Shown: positions 43,106-63,679 of the stretch, one piece after another
How the letters are laid out: each line of letters starts with the position of its first letter
Numbering within the stretch: position 1 is the stretch's first letter
From: Opisthocomus hoazin
Lineage: Eukaryota; Chordata; Aves; Opisthocomiformes; Opisthocomidae
Assembly: GCF_030867145.1 (NCBI RefSeq)
Contig: NC_134418.1
Location: 6,692,802-6,756,801, forward strand
Direction of reading: 5' to 3'
DNA length: 64,000 nt
Translations under genes and position numbers: made by a program
Notes under the pieces: model-generated
Told to the model about the DNA's origin: nothing
What the model saw: only the letters and a program-made list of their open reading frames with translations
Databases searched by the model: none

Positions 43106-45019
43106 TCACCACGAAGCCAGGGGCTGCCTCAGCACTCGCAGCCCTGTACTGACGCTGCGTAAAACACCCTGGACCTGCTGCCTGCCAGGCGTCTGCAGCG
43201 GCACAACTCCTCCTCTCGCCACCTTGAGAAACCACCAGCAGGCTCCTGCCCGTGTCATCCGACCTGCACGCAGCCCCGCTCCCGAAAAGCTTTAATCTAA
43301 TCCTGACCAGTGACAGGAAGCGGGAAAGGGAGGGCAAGGGGGGTGGTAAACAGAGAAAATTATTATGTTAGTGCAATACTTCATTCTATAGTTTCAACAC
43401 AATGAAGAGCTTATTCTCCAGGCAACAGAAGTCAGCTGCCACTTTGAAGCCACCAGCACAGAAGGCAGCCACTGAGGTTCTTCTTGAAATCACGATTACA
43501 CCTCTCAGGGCTCAGATTCTGGCATTTTCTGGCCCAATTTGCTCTGCCCCAAGCACTCACGTGGCTGCTACCAGGGGATCCAACCACCAGACCGGCCAGG
43601 GACCGGTGCTCGAATCCGAGCAGAGGTCAGGCACTGCCCCAGGCTGAAGGACAACCTGGCTTTGTAGGTAGTCTCAGGCTACCTCATTAGCAGCCTTCTG
43701 CCAGAGTGCAACCTCTAATCCACCTCTCACCGATGAGGCCCATTAGTGAGCGCTCCTCTCCTCACCTTAAAGCTTGAAATCTATCGTTTGATCTGCAGAG
43801 AATTAAGTTGCATCTGCGATTCAACTAAAACCACCCGGATCATCTCCATACAGCTGCCGACGGATTCGAATTAGCACGGTGCTCCAGCCCTGTGGAACTT
43901 CAGTCCACCACTAAAGGAAGCAGGTAAGCAAGGGGATAAAAAGTAGCACATCCAAAAAACGGGACAACTTGAAGAACTGTGGTGAACGTCAGAAACTATG
44001 ACAACAGCTATCGAGAAACCCACCACCCATCACCTCAGTTATCCCATGCAGGGTTAAGAACATCCTGACGCGTGAGTACAGAGCTGACCATCTTTCAGCA
44101 GCCTCTCCTTCCCTCTCCACCTCCAGCGCACAAAGGAGACCTTGACTGACCAAATGAATTGGCACCAACGCTTTGTTTTCATCGGTGAGCTTCAATAAAG
44201 CAAATCTCAAGAAATCCCCTTGCTAGAATCTCATGTCAGAGCATCATTTTCAGTCAAAGGTACAGAGAGTAACTTACCACTGTCTTCCCCCAAAATATTA
44301 TATAACAAAACATTCATCCTGGGAAACAGCATAAACACAGAAGAAAAATAATCAAGCACTAATACATTCTAAAATACACAAAAGGCACAGTATTCATTAG
44401 GCGTGACAGACCTCTAACCAACCTCTGAAAAAATTACCACCATCAAACTCAAGGAGCACCTACTAGTGAGAGTATCAGCTACCATTCAAGCACAAATATT
44501 GCCCAGTAAAAGAAAAAAAGGCATGAAGTGGATCTATGCCTTCTTCTCTTTGTTCAAGAAGATCAGCGTGGCAATGAATTGCCCTGACCGAAATGAACAT
44601 CTAGAATTTACCCCTCAAAAGTGCAAGTGATTTATGGACAGACACCATTGCCAAGTCTAGAGCAAGAAAACAAAACACAACTATTTCATAAAACTCCATT
44701 AGAACTCAAACAGTAATTTTAGCAATGTTTCTCTTGCACCTAAAGACTACCAAGTTACAAAGCAGCAACAGGTTTAAGGCTCAACACTAACTTAAACTTT
44801 CTCTTCAAAAAAATAAATATATGAACAATATTCTAGATCAGATTACTCAAAGTATTTATTCACAAGTACATACGGTACTAAACAGATGTGAATATATTTT
44901 CCAAAGAGACACTGCCATTAGCAATGTCAGACGCTCTTATGACACTTGTCAAGTGCATGTTTTTAGGCAGCAAGAGAAAACTGCAAAAAATAAGCCTTTT
45001 TATGAGACAAGGTCAAGTT
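43106..45019. other. Intergenic, no gene recognised
   Basis: The left part (to about 43330) is moderately GC-rich and the rest AT-rich. No coding similarity seen. Confidence 0.6.
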
Positions 45020-45893
45020 TCACAGAATCACAGAATGGTAGGGGTTGGAAGGGACCTCTGTGTGTCATCTAGTCCAACCCTCCTGCCGAAGCAGGGTCAC
45101 CTACAGTAGGCTGCACGGCACCGCGTCCATGTGGGTCTTGAATATCTCCAGAGAAGGAGACTCCACAACCTCCCTGGGCAGCCTGGCCCAGGGCTCCGTC
45201 ACCCTCAGAGGGAAGAAGTTCTTCCTCATGTTCAGACGGAACTTCCTGTGCCTCAGTTTGTGCCCCTTGTCCTGTCGCTGGGCACCACTGAAGAGTCTGG
45301 CCCCGTCCTCTTGTCCCCCACCCTTAATATATTTATAGGCATTTATAAGGTCCCCTCTCAGCCTTCTCTTCCTCAGGCTGAACAAGCCCAGCTCCTTCAG
45401 CTTTTCCTCATAGGAGAGATGCTCCAGTCCTCTCATCATCCTTGTAGCCCTCCGCTGGACTCTCTCCAGTAGTTCCTCATCTTTCTTGAACTGGGGAGCC
45501 CAGAACTGGACACAGGACTCCAGATGGGGCCTCACTAGGGCAGAGTAGAGGGGAAGGAGAACCTCCCTCGACCTGCTGGCCACACTCCTCCTAATGCACC
45601 CCAGGATCCCACTGGCCTTCTTGGCAACCAGGGCACACTGCTGGCTCATGGTCAATCTGTCATCCACCAGCACTCCCAGGTCCCTCTCCGCAGAGCTGCT
45701 TCCCAGCAGGTCCGCCCCAGACTGTACTGATGCATGGGGTTGTTCCTCCCCAGGTGCAGGACCCTGCACTTGTCCTTGCTGAAACTCATCAGGTTCCTCT
45801 GCGCCCAACTTTCCAGCCTGTCAAGGTCACACTGAATGGCAGCACAGCCTGCTGGTGTATCTGCCGCTCCTCCCAGTTTTGAGTCATCAGCAA
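45020..45893 (-). mobile_element. CR1 LINE, 5'-truncated, frameshifted
   Basis: About 870 bases, minus sense, with tail octamers at 45020-45035. The coding remnant is split: 45893 to about 45720 reads ADDSKLGGAADTPAG to NNPMHQY, then a one-base deletion near 45715-45720 moves the frame to the one used down to 45101. The aspartate pair of the RT box survives, but the residue before it is no longer F or Y. Small in-frame losses occur near 45262 and 45290 relative to the 29.7 kb copy. Confidence 0.94.
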
Positions 45894-47669
45894 CCTCTTC
45901 CCCATCCCTAGGCAATGCTCAGTTCCAGGCTGGTACAGACTGCTGCCCCAGGCCTGAACAGAAGCAGGCAGCTGATGAGGCGCAGCACCAGATGTCTGCT
46001 GCAAACATTAGAACCAAGGTCGCATTTGTAAACCCGTCCTCTCATTTCAAGACACAAGGAAACACTTCTCAGGGGACAACGGTCATTGGAGCTAATGGCT
46101 GTCTTAAGAAATAGCTGGTGCCTTTAAAAGAGCTTCCGTGGAGCAAACCCTAGCATGAAGCTTACGACACCTCCACTGTCCCAGAAGGTCGTCTGTTACA
46201 ACACCGGTGGCAATGATGGAATTCAGGCAGTTTATTAAGCATTACCCATCCCAAAATTCACGTTGTGGAGAAGCCCACCACTATCATGAGTTACTTTGAT
46301 TAGCAGGCCTGTAAGACAACAGGCTGCAATATCGTGACACTCACTGGTGAAAAAGTGCACTCTTACAGAGACTGAGACATGTTAGCACTGGTATTTCTCC
46401 AGTGGAAGGGCACCGTTCGGTCTTTTTACTCCAAATTAAACCACGCACCACCAGGAAACTGAGCAGATCTAGTAAGAAAATTCCCATCTGTGGTCATAGG
46501 CTTTATCAAATGATTTACCGCTCAATACTGCTTTCAGTGTCTAGTGACAAGGTGTCAGGTTCATTTTAGTAAATCATACCAAGGTGAATAATACAGCATC
46601 TGCTCTCCATGTCCGAAGGCCTTTATCATCCGACTGATGCCTGACCGTATACGAAACACATTAACACACATTCAGCGCAGCAGAGACACGGCCTGTCCTT
46701 TCACGTCTTTCGTCAGGGCTTAGCTCCAGGAACTGTAAGCGTCAGCATCAAGATACTTGCCTACTGCTTGCATTAGGAAGGGAAATTCCACAGCCATTTG
46801 AGTGAGAAAACCAAGGACAGTTTTAAACAAATAATGACACAAGCTTTCATAACAGCACCTTTATGGAACACAAGGTTAGCTCTAGACAAGTGCCAGGTTA
46901 CAGGAATTTTCAGTCTTATATATAAAGAAAGCAATCTTGGGTTTAGTCCATCCTGATATAACTTGTACTACTCATTTATAGGCACAGTGCTTGGGCTATT
47001 TCCAATGTAAAAAAAGGGTTTTCCATTACAGTGCTGGGAGTGGTTAACAAGACAGATACCTTATTACATTCTTTTCCAGAGAACAATAATTCTCCTCAAC
47101 TATGTCCCAACATTACAAAGATTTCAGAACACACAAGCAATGCAATCATAGTTAAGATAAAGAGGAAATGAAGGTAATGTAAGCTAAAGACCAAATCACT
47201 TCCATAGTTACAGGCAATTTTGAATATATACTTGCATGGGAAATTAGATTCATTTTTGTGAATAAAAACTCCATCTCTCCACATGACAGAATTCCTTGCC
47301 AGTAGAGGACTACACTGTGCATGGCTCACCAGTCTTGACAAGAAAGTCTGGACTTCAGGCATATCCAGCTACGTGGATCAACAAGTAACCCCTTCAGATC
47401 CAGCAGCTTTGGTTTAACGGACGGAAACTTTGGCCTATTGTTCAAAGAAACATATTTGTCAGCAACAAACAAGTAAAGACTGGATTTTTTTAAAAATAAA
47501 GCAAAGTGTGATATGTGCATAAAGCCAGTGTCTTGATCCTTAAAAGCATCTCTATAAGCAACTTTACCTTAAAATGGGCAGTGCTTAAGTTACAAAAGAT
47601 TCAGACCTTCAAGGCTGATTACTTTGTTTATGATGGTTGAAGAAACGGCTCTGCTTCAGGAATTCAAAA
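45894..47669. other. Downstream flank of SUCLG1
   Basis: About 1.8 kb between the SUCLG1 poly(A) signal and the 45 kb CR1. No gene or repeat recognised. Confidence 0.65.
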
Positions 47670-47901
47670 GATGAATCAGATTTAGTAGTAGATTTATTCA
47701 TTTGTTGTGATTTACAATGAGGTGATTATGTCTGAACCAAGGAGACATCAAAATAGATTGAGCCAGGAGGTTTATGGCTTCCAAGTCAAATTCAAAGGCT
47801 AGTGTCAGTCATTTGGGCAACTGAAGATTAGCAGACAAAAGATAAGCAGATGCCAGGTGCCGCACTGACGTTTAGGAGACAGTATTCCAAAGTGTCTTCT
47901 C
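47670..47901 (-). terminator. SUCLG1: SUCLG1 3' UTR with polyadenylation signal
   Basis: The first AATAAA on the minus strand after the stop codon lies at 47693-47698 (tttatt on the plus strand), about 204 bases past TAA. No competing AATAAA lies between the stop and this site. Cleavage would be expected 10-30 bases further on, so the end given is approximate. Confidence 0.7.
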
Positions 47902-54828
<6,927 letters not shown>

Positions 54829-56000
54829 CTAGGGAGGGAAAAAGAAAAAAAAGAGAAGACAAACCATTAATCCACTGCTTTGTTAGACTCTAAGTCAAAA
54901 AAGGTCGTATCAAGTAAGTGCATATGTATTAACGCTTATATCAAAAGATGAATTCATCCAGTAGTTCATATTTTCAAAAGGCAGGTCAGAAGGTTGTAAG
55001 TATTTTGGACTTGTTATTCTTAGATATTAAACGCCTGTAGTTCACTCTGTATATCATTGCGATTACTCAGATTGCTAGGAATCAAGCTAGGTATTTCTTG
55101 TATTGGGTGTTTAATATCAGAACTCCAGTCACGACTAACAACAGACAGAAACAACAAATTAAACACTATTTTCATTTGCAAATGAACATGTCCCTGTCCT
55201 CTAAGTAACTCTGCGAAGTGACAAAGCAGCTCTAAAATCCCGAAACCCCAACAAGACAGGTACTATGTTACACCTGTGAAGACAGCACAGCCCACACTAG
55301 ACAACGAGGGATACTGAAGAGGTCCGGGGCCCCTTCACCCAGGTGAAGCCTAATGCCAAGCAAGACGTACAGCAAGAGCCCATTTCCCAGCAGATGCCCA
55401 GCTACGCCAGCGTAGGCATCACTGCTTGGAATGCGCTTGGGCTCGTGAGGAAACACAGTTCTCCACTAGAATGATTTTCAATTTAGTTCTCACAACTCCA
55501 GCCCTGAAAAAAACAAAACAACACAACTACAGAAAAACAGCACAGTGCATGGTGGCATCAAAAAGACACGGAGAGTGACTGCATCTCTGCTGAAGGGAAA
55601 GATATGTTGACATCAAATGATGAAAAAAGAAATGCACAGAATGTTACCATGCAAGAAAGCTTGAAATGAGGAGGTCTTCTGATATAAAAAGGATGCATGT
55701 ACTGCCTGTATTCGTTGCCATACGCTTTTTAAAATACCAGAGTTCTGAGAGGATCAGAAACCCTGCAAGCGTTTTAGATAAAAGCCATATTTTGTGTTTA
55801 GAGTGAACATGGGAGGGTACAATTCCAGTACAGAAACTGACATCAGTATGCTACTATACACTTCTTCAGCTCTATTAAAACTTTTCCACTTAGGATTTGA
55901 GAAATTAAAAAGTGAAGTCAAAATAAAAACAAGAGATTCTGAATCAGGGTCCTTGGAATGTTGCAGATACTTTCTCAGGCATGCCTGAACAAGAAAGGGA

Positions 56001-56041
56001 TTTTTTTTTTCCTTCTTCTTTTTTTTTTTTTTTTTTTTTTT
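56001..56041 (+). repeat. Long T tract (T10, short CT break, T23)
   Basis: Ten T, then ccttcttc, then about 23 T, followed by ag. On the plus strand it mimics a splice acceptor tract. On the minus strand it is an A tract inside intron 1. No retroposon body with a matching A tail is recognisable on either side. Confidence 0.85.
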
Positions 56042-58731
56042 AGAAAAGGAGCAGAAGCTATTGGGGGGAAAAGAAAAAAGTATTCTTCAATATAAACCAT
56101 TAATGTACAGAATTTGAGATGCATTATTAACACTTTGTAATAACATAATTTCTATGGGGTAGTAAAAAAAGTGCAGAAAATTTAAGATCCACGTATTTAC
56201 ATATTTCTGTCACAGTCCTACATAGTAGGACCCTTCCACAAGTACTTTTGCCAACTAAATTTTAGTGATACACTGCTTTTATGCTTCACTTCTGCTCAAA
56301 AAAAGGGAGAAGAAAAACAAAACCATGCCAGAAGAAGCCTACAGACATCAGTGCTATCGTGACATCTCAGGTCCTTTCTCTGTTCTTAAAAAGTGCTGAC
56401 AAAAAACACAAGACTTCATCCACCTCCTGCCATTCTCTGAGGCACTGCGGCAGCACCTCACCTTCAAACCAACATCAAGTAAAATTCAACTAGATTTTAA
56501 AGAGAAATGTGCAGGCTAGCACGCAGTAAACTTCTAACCAAAGTGTCAAAGGCCATAGCAGCTTACTGGCCTGCATGGTTTTAACCTGAATTACATCTTT
56601 ATCCACAAATACTGCTTCAAAACTTGTTACACCAAGGAGAAATGCAAAGCAGTAAGTGACAAAACATGGCTGCCGCTAAGTTTTAACGAACAGGGTTATG
56701 AGGCTGCTTGTGGAAGGGTAGAGAAAAGTCTTGCTGTTCAGTGCCACAGCTGCAGCAGACAGCACAGCGTGGTCTTCGTGCTCGGCCAGCGGCTTAGCTT
56801 TCCCAGACCAGGCTGCACCTGCACTGCAACACCGAGATGCTCAAACGCACAGCTGGCAAACAGCAGCCTGGAGAGCCAAAGCAAGCACAGAAACAGCTGG
56901 CCCGCTGGTTAGGGGAGCAGGACATCCGTCTGCTTGATCTCAGCCGGGCACCGGACACGACTGGGTGAAACCCAACCTTGAGAACAGCAGAGGATGATCG
57001 CCCTGTGAAGAAGCTGTTACAGTCATGCCCTACCACCAGCAACGCCTTGGGGAGAACGGTCTGGGCTTCCACAGCTACGGGAGCGCGTGGTTTGAAAGCT
57101 CTCCAATGGGCCTGCAAGGGTAAAGAATAAACAGGCAGCACTAAACTAACTCACATCTAAGTTTTACACATACTGTCTGTGCTGCAACACTGACAAACCC
57201 ACCTGCAAAATACGAGAGGGCTGCTTGCACACAGCGTGCGCTCAGTATTTTCAGAAAAAAAAAAAAAACACCCAAACCCCAAACCTTTGACAAATAGTCA
57301 CTTCCTTCTCCATATCGTAAAAGCAATTCTACAGTTCCAGTTCAGCCATCCATTCCATATCCATTTTCAGATATTTATAACCTTGCACAAAAATGTTTTT
57401 GAAAGCTTAGGTTTGTCAATTCTCAGTTTTGAAAAGTCTACATAACTATATTTTTCAAGGATAAGAAGCTTTTGAGCATTTTCCACAATATCAAAGTAAA
57501 AACAAAAAAAAAAATTACTTTTATGCACTGATAACTACAAACTGGCTTAAATTCCAAGCTTTTTATGGATTTACTCTCGAAAACTGTGCTGCTTACATGA
57601 CTGAAGAGCCCTGGTTCAGAGAAAGTAACAGCTGGTTCAAAAAAGCCCGGCCACAGGCTTGAGCCATTTGCTGTCTTCAGAGAGCAGCAGCTCAGCATGG
57701 GCACATGTCTGGGGAGCAGGGCATTTTGGGGAAAAAATAAATAAATAAAATAAAAAAAATCACCTTGCACTTTCTGAGCTGCATGAGTGTGAGTTTTGGT
57801 GGGTTTTTAAACTGACATGATGCTGCTCCAGATTTCTCCCCATGGCCTTGTCTGAAGCAGCAAAGTCTGCACCCAGTTTTCAAGGCAGCAGGAGCATCGG
57901 TCAAGATGAGGCTGTGCTACACCTGGTGGCACAAACAGCAAGTCCTGGGTGCAAACAGCTGGCAATTGAAATTGCTCAGACAGATATAAGATGAGAATGA
58001 AACAGGTGGAAAATCAAAATGGCACGCCTAAGTTCACAGCAGATAAGAGTCAGAAATAGAATCCAAGTCTCAATTTCCACCCAAGACCTTCATTCACTAG
58101 TTCATGCTGCTTCACAACTTCCAACGCTGGTTCAGGCAATGGGTTTTACCAGAAAAAATGAGGGTAAGAGTACAAATGCATGTTCCTTCAACAAGGCAGG
58201 ACAAAAAAAAAAACCAAAAGCTATATGCTGTTCCAGTTACCAGGATTCAGCTGTGAATCAGTAAAAGCCAGACTCATTGGTGATGCTATTTTACTGCACA
58301 CATCTAAACTGCAGGCCAGTTCACACAAGTGCAGGCTCCAAATGAAGTCCTAGAGCATAAGGACAAGTCTTACCAAATCCAAATATTATCAAAAGCACAC
58401 TGACCTGCTGTGTTTTGTACAGCCAGAGGTCTAACATTAACAATACCGTGTCCAACAAAGGCCTGTAACAGACCTTTTGAAGACAGTATTAAAACTAAAA
58501 TAAGAAACTGGACAATCTTTCCCAGGCAATCCTTTCACTTCTGCCCCATCCCTGTTATGCTTTGCATAGTTCATGGTTTCAAAAACAAAGCACAGTTATG
58601 TAAATAACAAGTCGCATTCATTTTGGCTTTCCAGTACTTTAGCTTCTACAGAGCTGAAGAGATGTACTGTGGCAAGAACCGATGTTGGTCCATCGTACAG
58701 GGTGCCCAACTAGCCATGAAAAGTACTCAAC

Positions 58732-59170
58732 TCACAGAATCACAGAATGGTAGGGGTTGGAAGGGACCTCTGTGGGTCACCCAGTCCAACCCCCCTGCCC
58801 AAGCAGGGTCACCTACAGCAGGCTGCACAGGACCTTGTCCAGGCAGGTCTTGAATATCTCCAGAGAAGGAGACTCCACAACCTCCCTGGGCAGCCTGTTC
58901 CAGGGCTCTGTCACCCTCAGAGGGAAGAAGTTCTTCCTCATGTTCAGATGGAACTTCCTCTGCTTCAGTTTGTGCCCGTTGCCCCTTGTCCTGTCGCTGG
59001 CCTTGTCCTCCTGACACCCACCCTTAAGATATTTATAAGCATTTATAAGGTCCCCTCTCAGCCTTCTCTTCTTCAGGCTGAACAAGCCCAGCTCCCTCAG
59101 CCTTTCTGTGTGGGAGAGGTGCTCCAGTCCTCTCATCATCCTCGTAGACCTCCACTGGACCCCCTCCAGT
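58732..59170 (-). mobile_element. CR1 LINE fragment with internal deletion
   Basis: Minus-sense copy of about 440 bases with octamer tail at 58732-58748. Compared with the copies at 29.7 and 62.9 kb, about 20-25 bases are missing near 58999, where the segment encoding the residues before PSDRTRG should be. The coding remnant still reads in frame through [15 protein letters not shown]. Homology ends near 59170 ([13 protein letters not shown] region). Confidence 0.92.
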
Positions 59171-60768
59171 ACCAAAACCCTGCTGTTGCAGGACAGATTT
59201 GCAAAGCAAGATATGAATTTAGCAGAGGGGTATAAGCCTGTGTAGAAAACATCCTTTGTCTTACAGTAACAGAGCTCCTTCCAGCGCACACGCTGCCGGT
59301 AGTCACTCCCGCATTCCAGGGAATGAGGCCCCAGCCGAGCCCAGAGCTCGCTGCAGCCCAAGTAACAGGAAAACCCAGCTACCTTCATTTCTTAAAAGAA
59401 AACTCACAATTTGTAGCCTTGAGCAGGACTTTAAGCTCATTTGCGTATTACAATTAACAAGCCTTTCTAGGCAAACAGTTTCTCATGAAGTCCAAACACG
59501 AATTTCCATGTTCAAAACAAAACTGACCGTTTGCAAGGTATTTTAAAGCACACATCGAATGCAAATGCTGTTTACCTAAGCTGTCAGGCACTCCTTGAGC
59601 AACGCCTCCCAAGCACAAATCTCATTTAAAATGATACGACCCAAGCTACATTTGCCCGACTTATGGGGGTTGTGCAAGCCAGCTGGCGGTACAGCTCCTA
59701 AGGGCTAAACCTCTTCCTTATTCAAACTTTACAAAGCTGAAAACTCGCTATTTTCAGGACTTCTTGCAAGATTTCCTAGAGCTACAGGCAGGAATCCAGT
59801 CAAAGTGCCTCCCTCCTACCCACATTTATCCCGCTCAAAATAAATGAAAGTTTCGAAGCAGAGGTAGCATCTGAGGGTGCTCATAAAACGAACACAATAT
59901 AAAAGCAAGGTGAAACAGCAGAGGTTCCTTCCTAGCAAGACCTGAGCAGATACCCACATTGCCAGAAGACTGACACGGAATAACTGAAATTCTTCCTCTG
60001 TTCCTCCTTGAAATAGCCAGAGAACTTGGAGATGAAGGAAGATATTCCTTTTCCTTTTTATTACCTATGTAAAGAAAGAGGAAAGCCTTAGAAGTCATAT
60101 GGGCTCCAACAGAAATGGGGAAAATGGAGGCCAGCGCAGGGGAAACTCAGGGAAGGTCTGAGGTGCAAAGAGCGCTAGCTAAAACGCTCAGAAGTCTTTT
60201 TTAAACACACGCACCCCTTGCCTCTACCTTCCATCAGTTGCGGACCTTCAGCTGGTTTGTGAGAAATCCTTTCGAATCCTGTCTCCTTCCTCTGCCTACA
60301 AGGGCATGGCCTGAAGAGGGCAGAACAGAAACTGTTCTGGACAGCTTCTTACATTACAGAAGGGTACAGACGTTAAAAAAAAAATTTGCCAAAGACTAAA
60401 CTGCTGCAGCAAATTTCAGAGTTTACTGACCAGAAGTTTAATATTAACAAGACTATTCCACATGCAGTTTCCCATCCTAGTTCTTTATTAGGTGTTCGTC
60501 TTCATTATCAGGCCGTATGTATATATTCACACACACAACGACATTTTGATAATTCTCTCCACTCCCCAAACCCATCTACAGAATTCACCCTGAAAGATAT
60601 CAGTTGCATTAGTAGAAGATGATCCTTACAGACAAAGAAGTTTTTATGCTACTGATGGATTGCTCAAAATATCTTATTCCTCATTTCAAACAGGATTATG
60701 CGCTCAGAGAAGGATTTCTAGGTATCACTCCCCAACATCTCTTCTCTCACCTTTCCCTTGCCAAATTT

Positions 60769-61117
60769 AGGGGACCTAATATATGCTTACATATATCTCA
60801 AGGGCAGGTGTCAGCAGGATGGGGCCAAACTCTTTTCAGTAGTGCCCAGCGATAGGACAAGGGGCAATGGGCACAAACTGAAGCAGAGGAAGTTCCATCT
60901 TAACATGAGGAAGAACTTCTTCACTCTGAGGGTGATGGAGCACTGGAACAGGCTGCCCAGGGAGGTTGTGGAGTCTCCTTCTCTGGAGATATTCAAGCCC
61001 CACCTGGACAAGGTCCTGTGCAGCCTGCTATAAGCAACCCTGCTTCGGCAGGGGCGTTGGACTAGATGACCCACAGAGGTCCCTTCCAACCCCGAACATT
61101 CTGTGATTCTGTGATTC
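60769..61117 (+). mobile_element. CR1 LINE, 5'-truncated 3' end
   Basis: Plus-sense copy of about 350 bases. Its open frame to 61033 encodes [37 protein letters not shown] and [15 protein letters not shown]. The 3' UTR and two attctgtg octamers follow, ending at about 61117. Its 5' truncation point is close to that of the 2.8 kb copy. Confidence 0.93.
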
Positions 61118-62862
61118 CTGTTAATTATGGAAACTCCAATCTATGAACATGGCACAGGAGTTGAGGAATTAAGTAAATTAATCAGGCTGTAAAGGACAAA
61201 CACAATGACTATGCTACACCTACCACATTAAACAAAACTAGGGCTAACGGGCAAATGGCAGTCAGAAGAATTTCAGCCCTTTCGACACACCTCTCTCTGC
61301 TAATCAAAAAATCCCCACTCATTGCAAGGGACATTTGTGGCTACACAGGGTATGGGAGACATGGTGGCATTTGAAAGAAAAGCTTTCTCCTGAATTTATG
61401 AAGCTGAAATAAAGCAAAGCATCTCAGTGCAATTGCAGGCCCTTGAGAAAACAAGCACGTTATTTCTCGTAAGCCAACGAACTATTTTTCCCCCATGCGT
61501 ACTCCAGTAGGAACATGTGCAGCTAAAGGTTTGCGAGCTCTCCTCCCTCCGCACTGTTGACATAAAAACAGTAACTGATTCTTTTGTTTGGATCATTATT
61601 TCTGCAACAATTCTTTGCCAGGGTTACTCACATCATTTACCACAATCTTTTAAACTAAGAGCGCTACAAAGCCTTCTAACATGCCCGAACGTAAGATCTC
61701 TAATCCTGACGCTCCGATCACAGTTAAGGTGCCACAGAGACTTTCTTCAAAGTGTGGCACAGCGTGGCACAGGTCTTTCTTGACTCTATCCATACGCAAA
61801 CAGCGCTTTGAGCTGACCTTTGAGCAAGCACTTACCATTCGTCGACACATTCACATTATGTTTTCACAACTTCCTGAACTGAACCTTATGGACACACACC
61901 CATGTGCATCGCTTTTGCAACAGAACGCACTGGAAACTCAGGATTTTAAATCAGCACTGAGAGAAGCAGATGTTAATTATTTGTTACAGAAAATGCATGT
62001 CCAAATTTAAGGTTTCATCTGTCTTAATTTGTAAAGAGTATCAAACGAAACAAAGAAAGGTTTCCAAGGAAGGACTATTTCATCTTGCAGGAGTTTCTCT
62101 AAAAGGCTTCATGAACTGTTGCAAACAGAACACTTTTTTCCCTCTAACCCTCAAAATCATCTCCATCGCTTTTCCCCGAATCTCTTACTGCTATTTGTAA
62201 AGGGAACAATGTGGGGTTTTGATATGTAAAACTGCACTCCAGAGTAGCTTTGCTGGGAGTATAAATTAAGCTAAACTGGAGGTGCTACATTCCCATCTGC
62301 TCCCCTCCATCAGAACCAATTCTCACTGGAATCACAGGAGCCAACTCGAAGTGCTGAACTGGCAAAAATTAACAGTACAGTAAGAAAACACAATTTTCTG
62401 CTCAGCTTATGGAGAACGAGCAGTAGGAAGGGATACCTGAGGGGGTGGCAGGTGTGCCACAGCAACAGCTCAGACCATCTTAAAAATGTTGCGGGACCAT
62501 GTCACTAGACCCTGACCTGCAAGTTACCACCACACAGAGACAAAAAAAGCTGTGTGCAGCAAAATGAGGCAGGTTTAAGTTCATCCATTCATTCTCAGCA
62601 GCAAGAACCAAGATTAATGCACCAACTCCTCAGTTTAGGTTCCATAAAACTGCTCTTGCGCCCAGGCATACCCAAACTGATCTCAGTAGAGGACACAGCA
62701 CTAACTGCATAAAAAAGGCACACTGACAAGAAAAAACAAAAAGGCGCTTTATTTTTTAATGTGATCTTCAGAACAACATATATAAAAACTTTCAAGCTGT
62801 CAACTGCTTGCGTTCTCCATAAGTGAAAGCTAATATTCTTATTCTTGACAATAAAGAACAAC

Positions 62863-63674
62863 TTCACAGAATCACAGAACGGTCGGGGTTGGAAGGGACC
62901 TCTGTGGGTCACCCAGTCCAACCCCCCTGCCAAAGCAGGGTCACCTACAGAAGGCTGCACAGGACCTTGTCCAGGCAGGTCTTGAAGATCTCCACAGAAG
63001 GAGATTCCACAACCCCTCTGGGCAACCTGGGCCAGTGCTCCGTCACCCTCAGAGGGAAGAAGTTCTTCCTCATGTTCAGACAGAACTTCCTCTGCTTCAG
63101 TTTGTGCCCGTTGCCCCTTGTCCTGTCGCTGGACACCACTGAAAAGAGTTTGGCCCCATCCTCCTGACACCCACCCTGCAGATATTTAGAGGCATTTCTA
63201 AGGTCCCCTCTCAGCCTTCTCTTCTCCAGGCTAAACAAGGCCGGCTCCCTCAGCCTTTCCTCGTAGGAGAGATGCTCCAGTCCCCTCACCACCCTTGTAG
63301 CCCTGCGCTGGACTCTCTCCAGTAGCTCCTCATCTTTCTTGAACTGGGGAGCCCAGAACTGGACACAGGACTCCAGATGGGGCCTCACTAGGGCAGAGCA
63401 GAGGGGGAGGAGAACCTCCCTCGACCTGCTGGCCACACTCCTCTTAATGCACACCAGGATGCCATTGGCCTTCTTGGCAGCCAGGGCACACTGCTGGCTC
63501 ATGGTCAACCTGTCATCCACCAGCACTCCCAGGTCCCTCTCCACAGAGCTGCTCTCCAGCAGGTCCGCTCCGAGCCCATGCTGGTGCATGGGGTTGTTCC
63601 TCCCCAGGTGCAGGACCCTGCACTTGCCCTTGTTGAACTTCACCAGGTTCCTCTGCGCCCAACTCTCCAGCCTT
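62863..63674 (-). mobile_element. CR1 LINE, 5'-truncated, long open frame
   Basis: About 810 bases, minus sense. The 232-codon frame 62945-63643 runs without a stop from [18 protein letters not shown] through [20 protein letters not shown] to [15 protein letters not shown]. The truncation lies just downstream of the RT aspartate box, which is absent. It is very similar to the 29.7 kb copy over the shared part. Confidence 0.94.
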
Positions 63675-63679
63675 GTGTC

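Noticed and set aside
55998..56045. T-rich tract followed by AG as a plus-strand splice acceptor
   Set aside because: No coding exon or recognised gene follows on the plus strand. It is best read as a simple-sequence tract.
59256..59400. Short GC-rich segment with a minus-strand ATG ([11 protein letters not shown]...) as SUCLG1 exon 1
   Set aside because: The frame runs without a suitable phase-1 donor into CR1 sequence, and the peptide does not resemble the basic alanine/leucine-rich presequence expected.
61681..62010. Plus-strand 109-codon frame inside the presumed intron 1
   Set aside because: No domain or family recognised and an ordinary AT-rich context. It overlaps an antisense frame of similar size, so there is no evidence it is coding.
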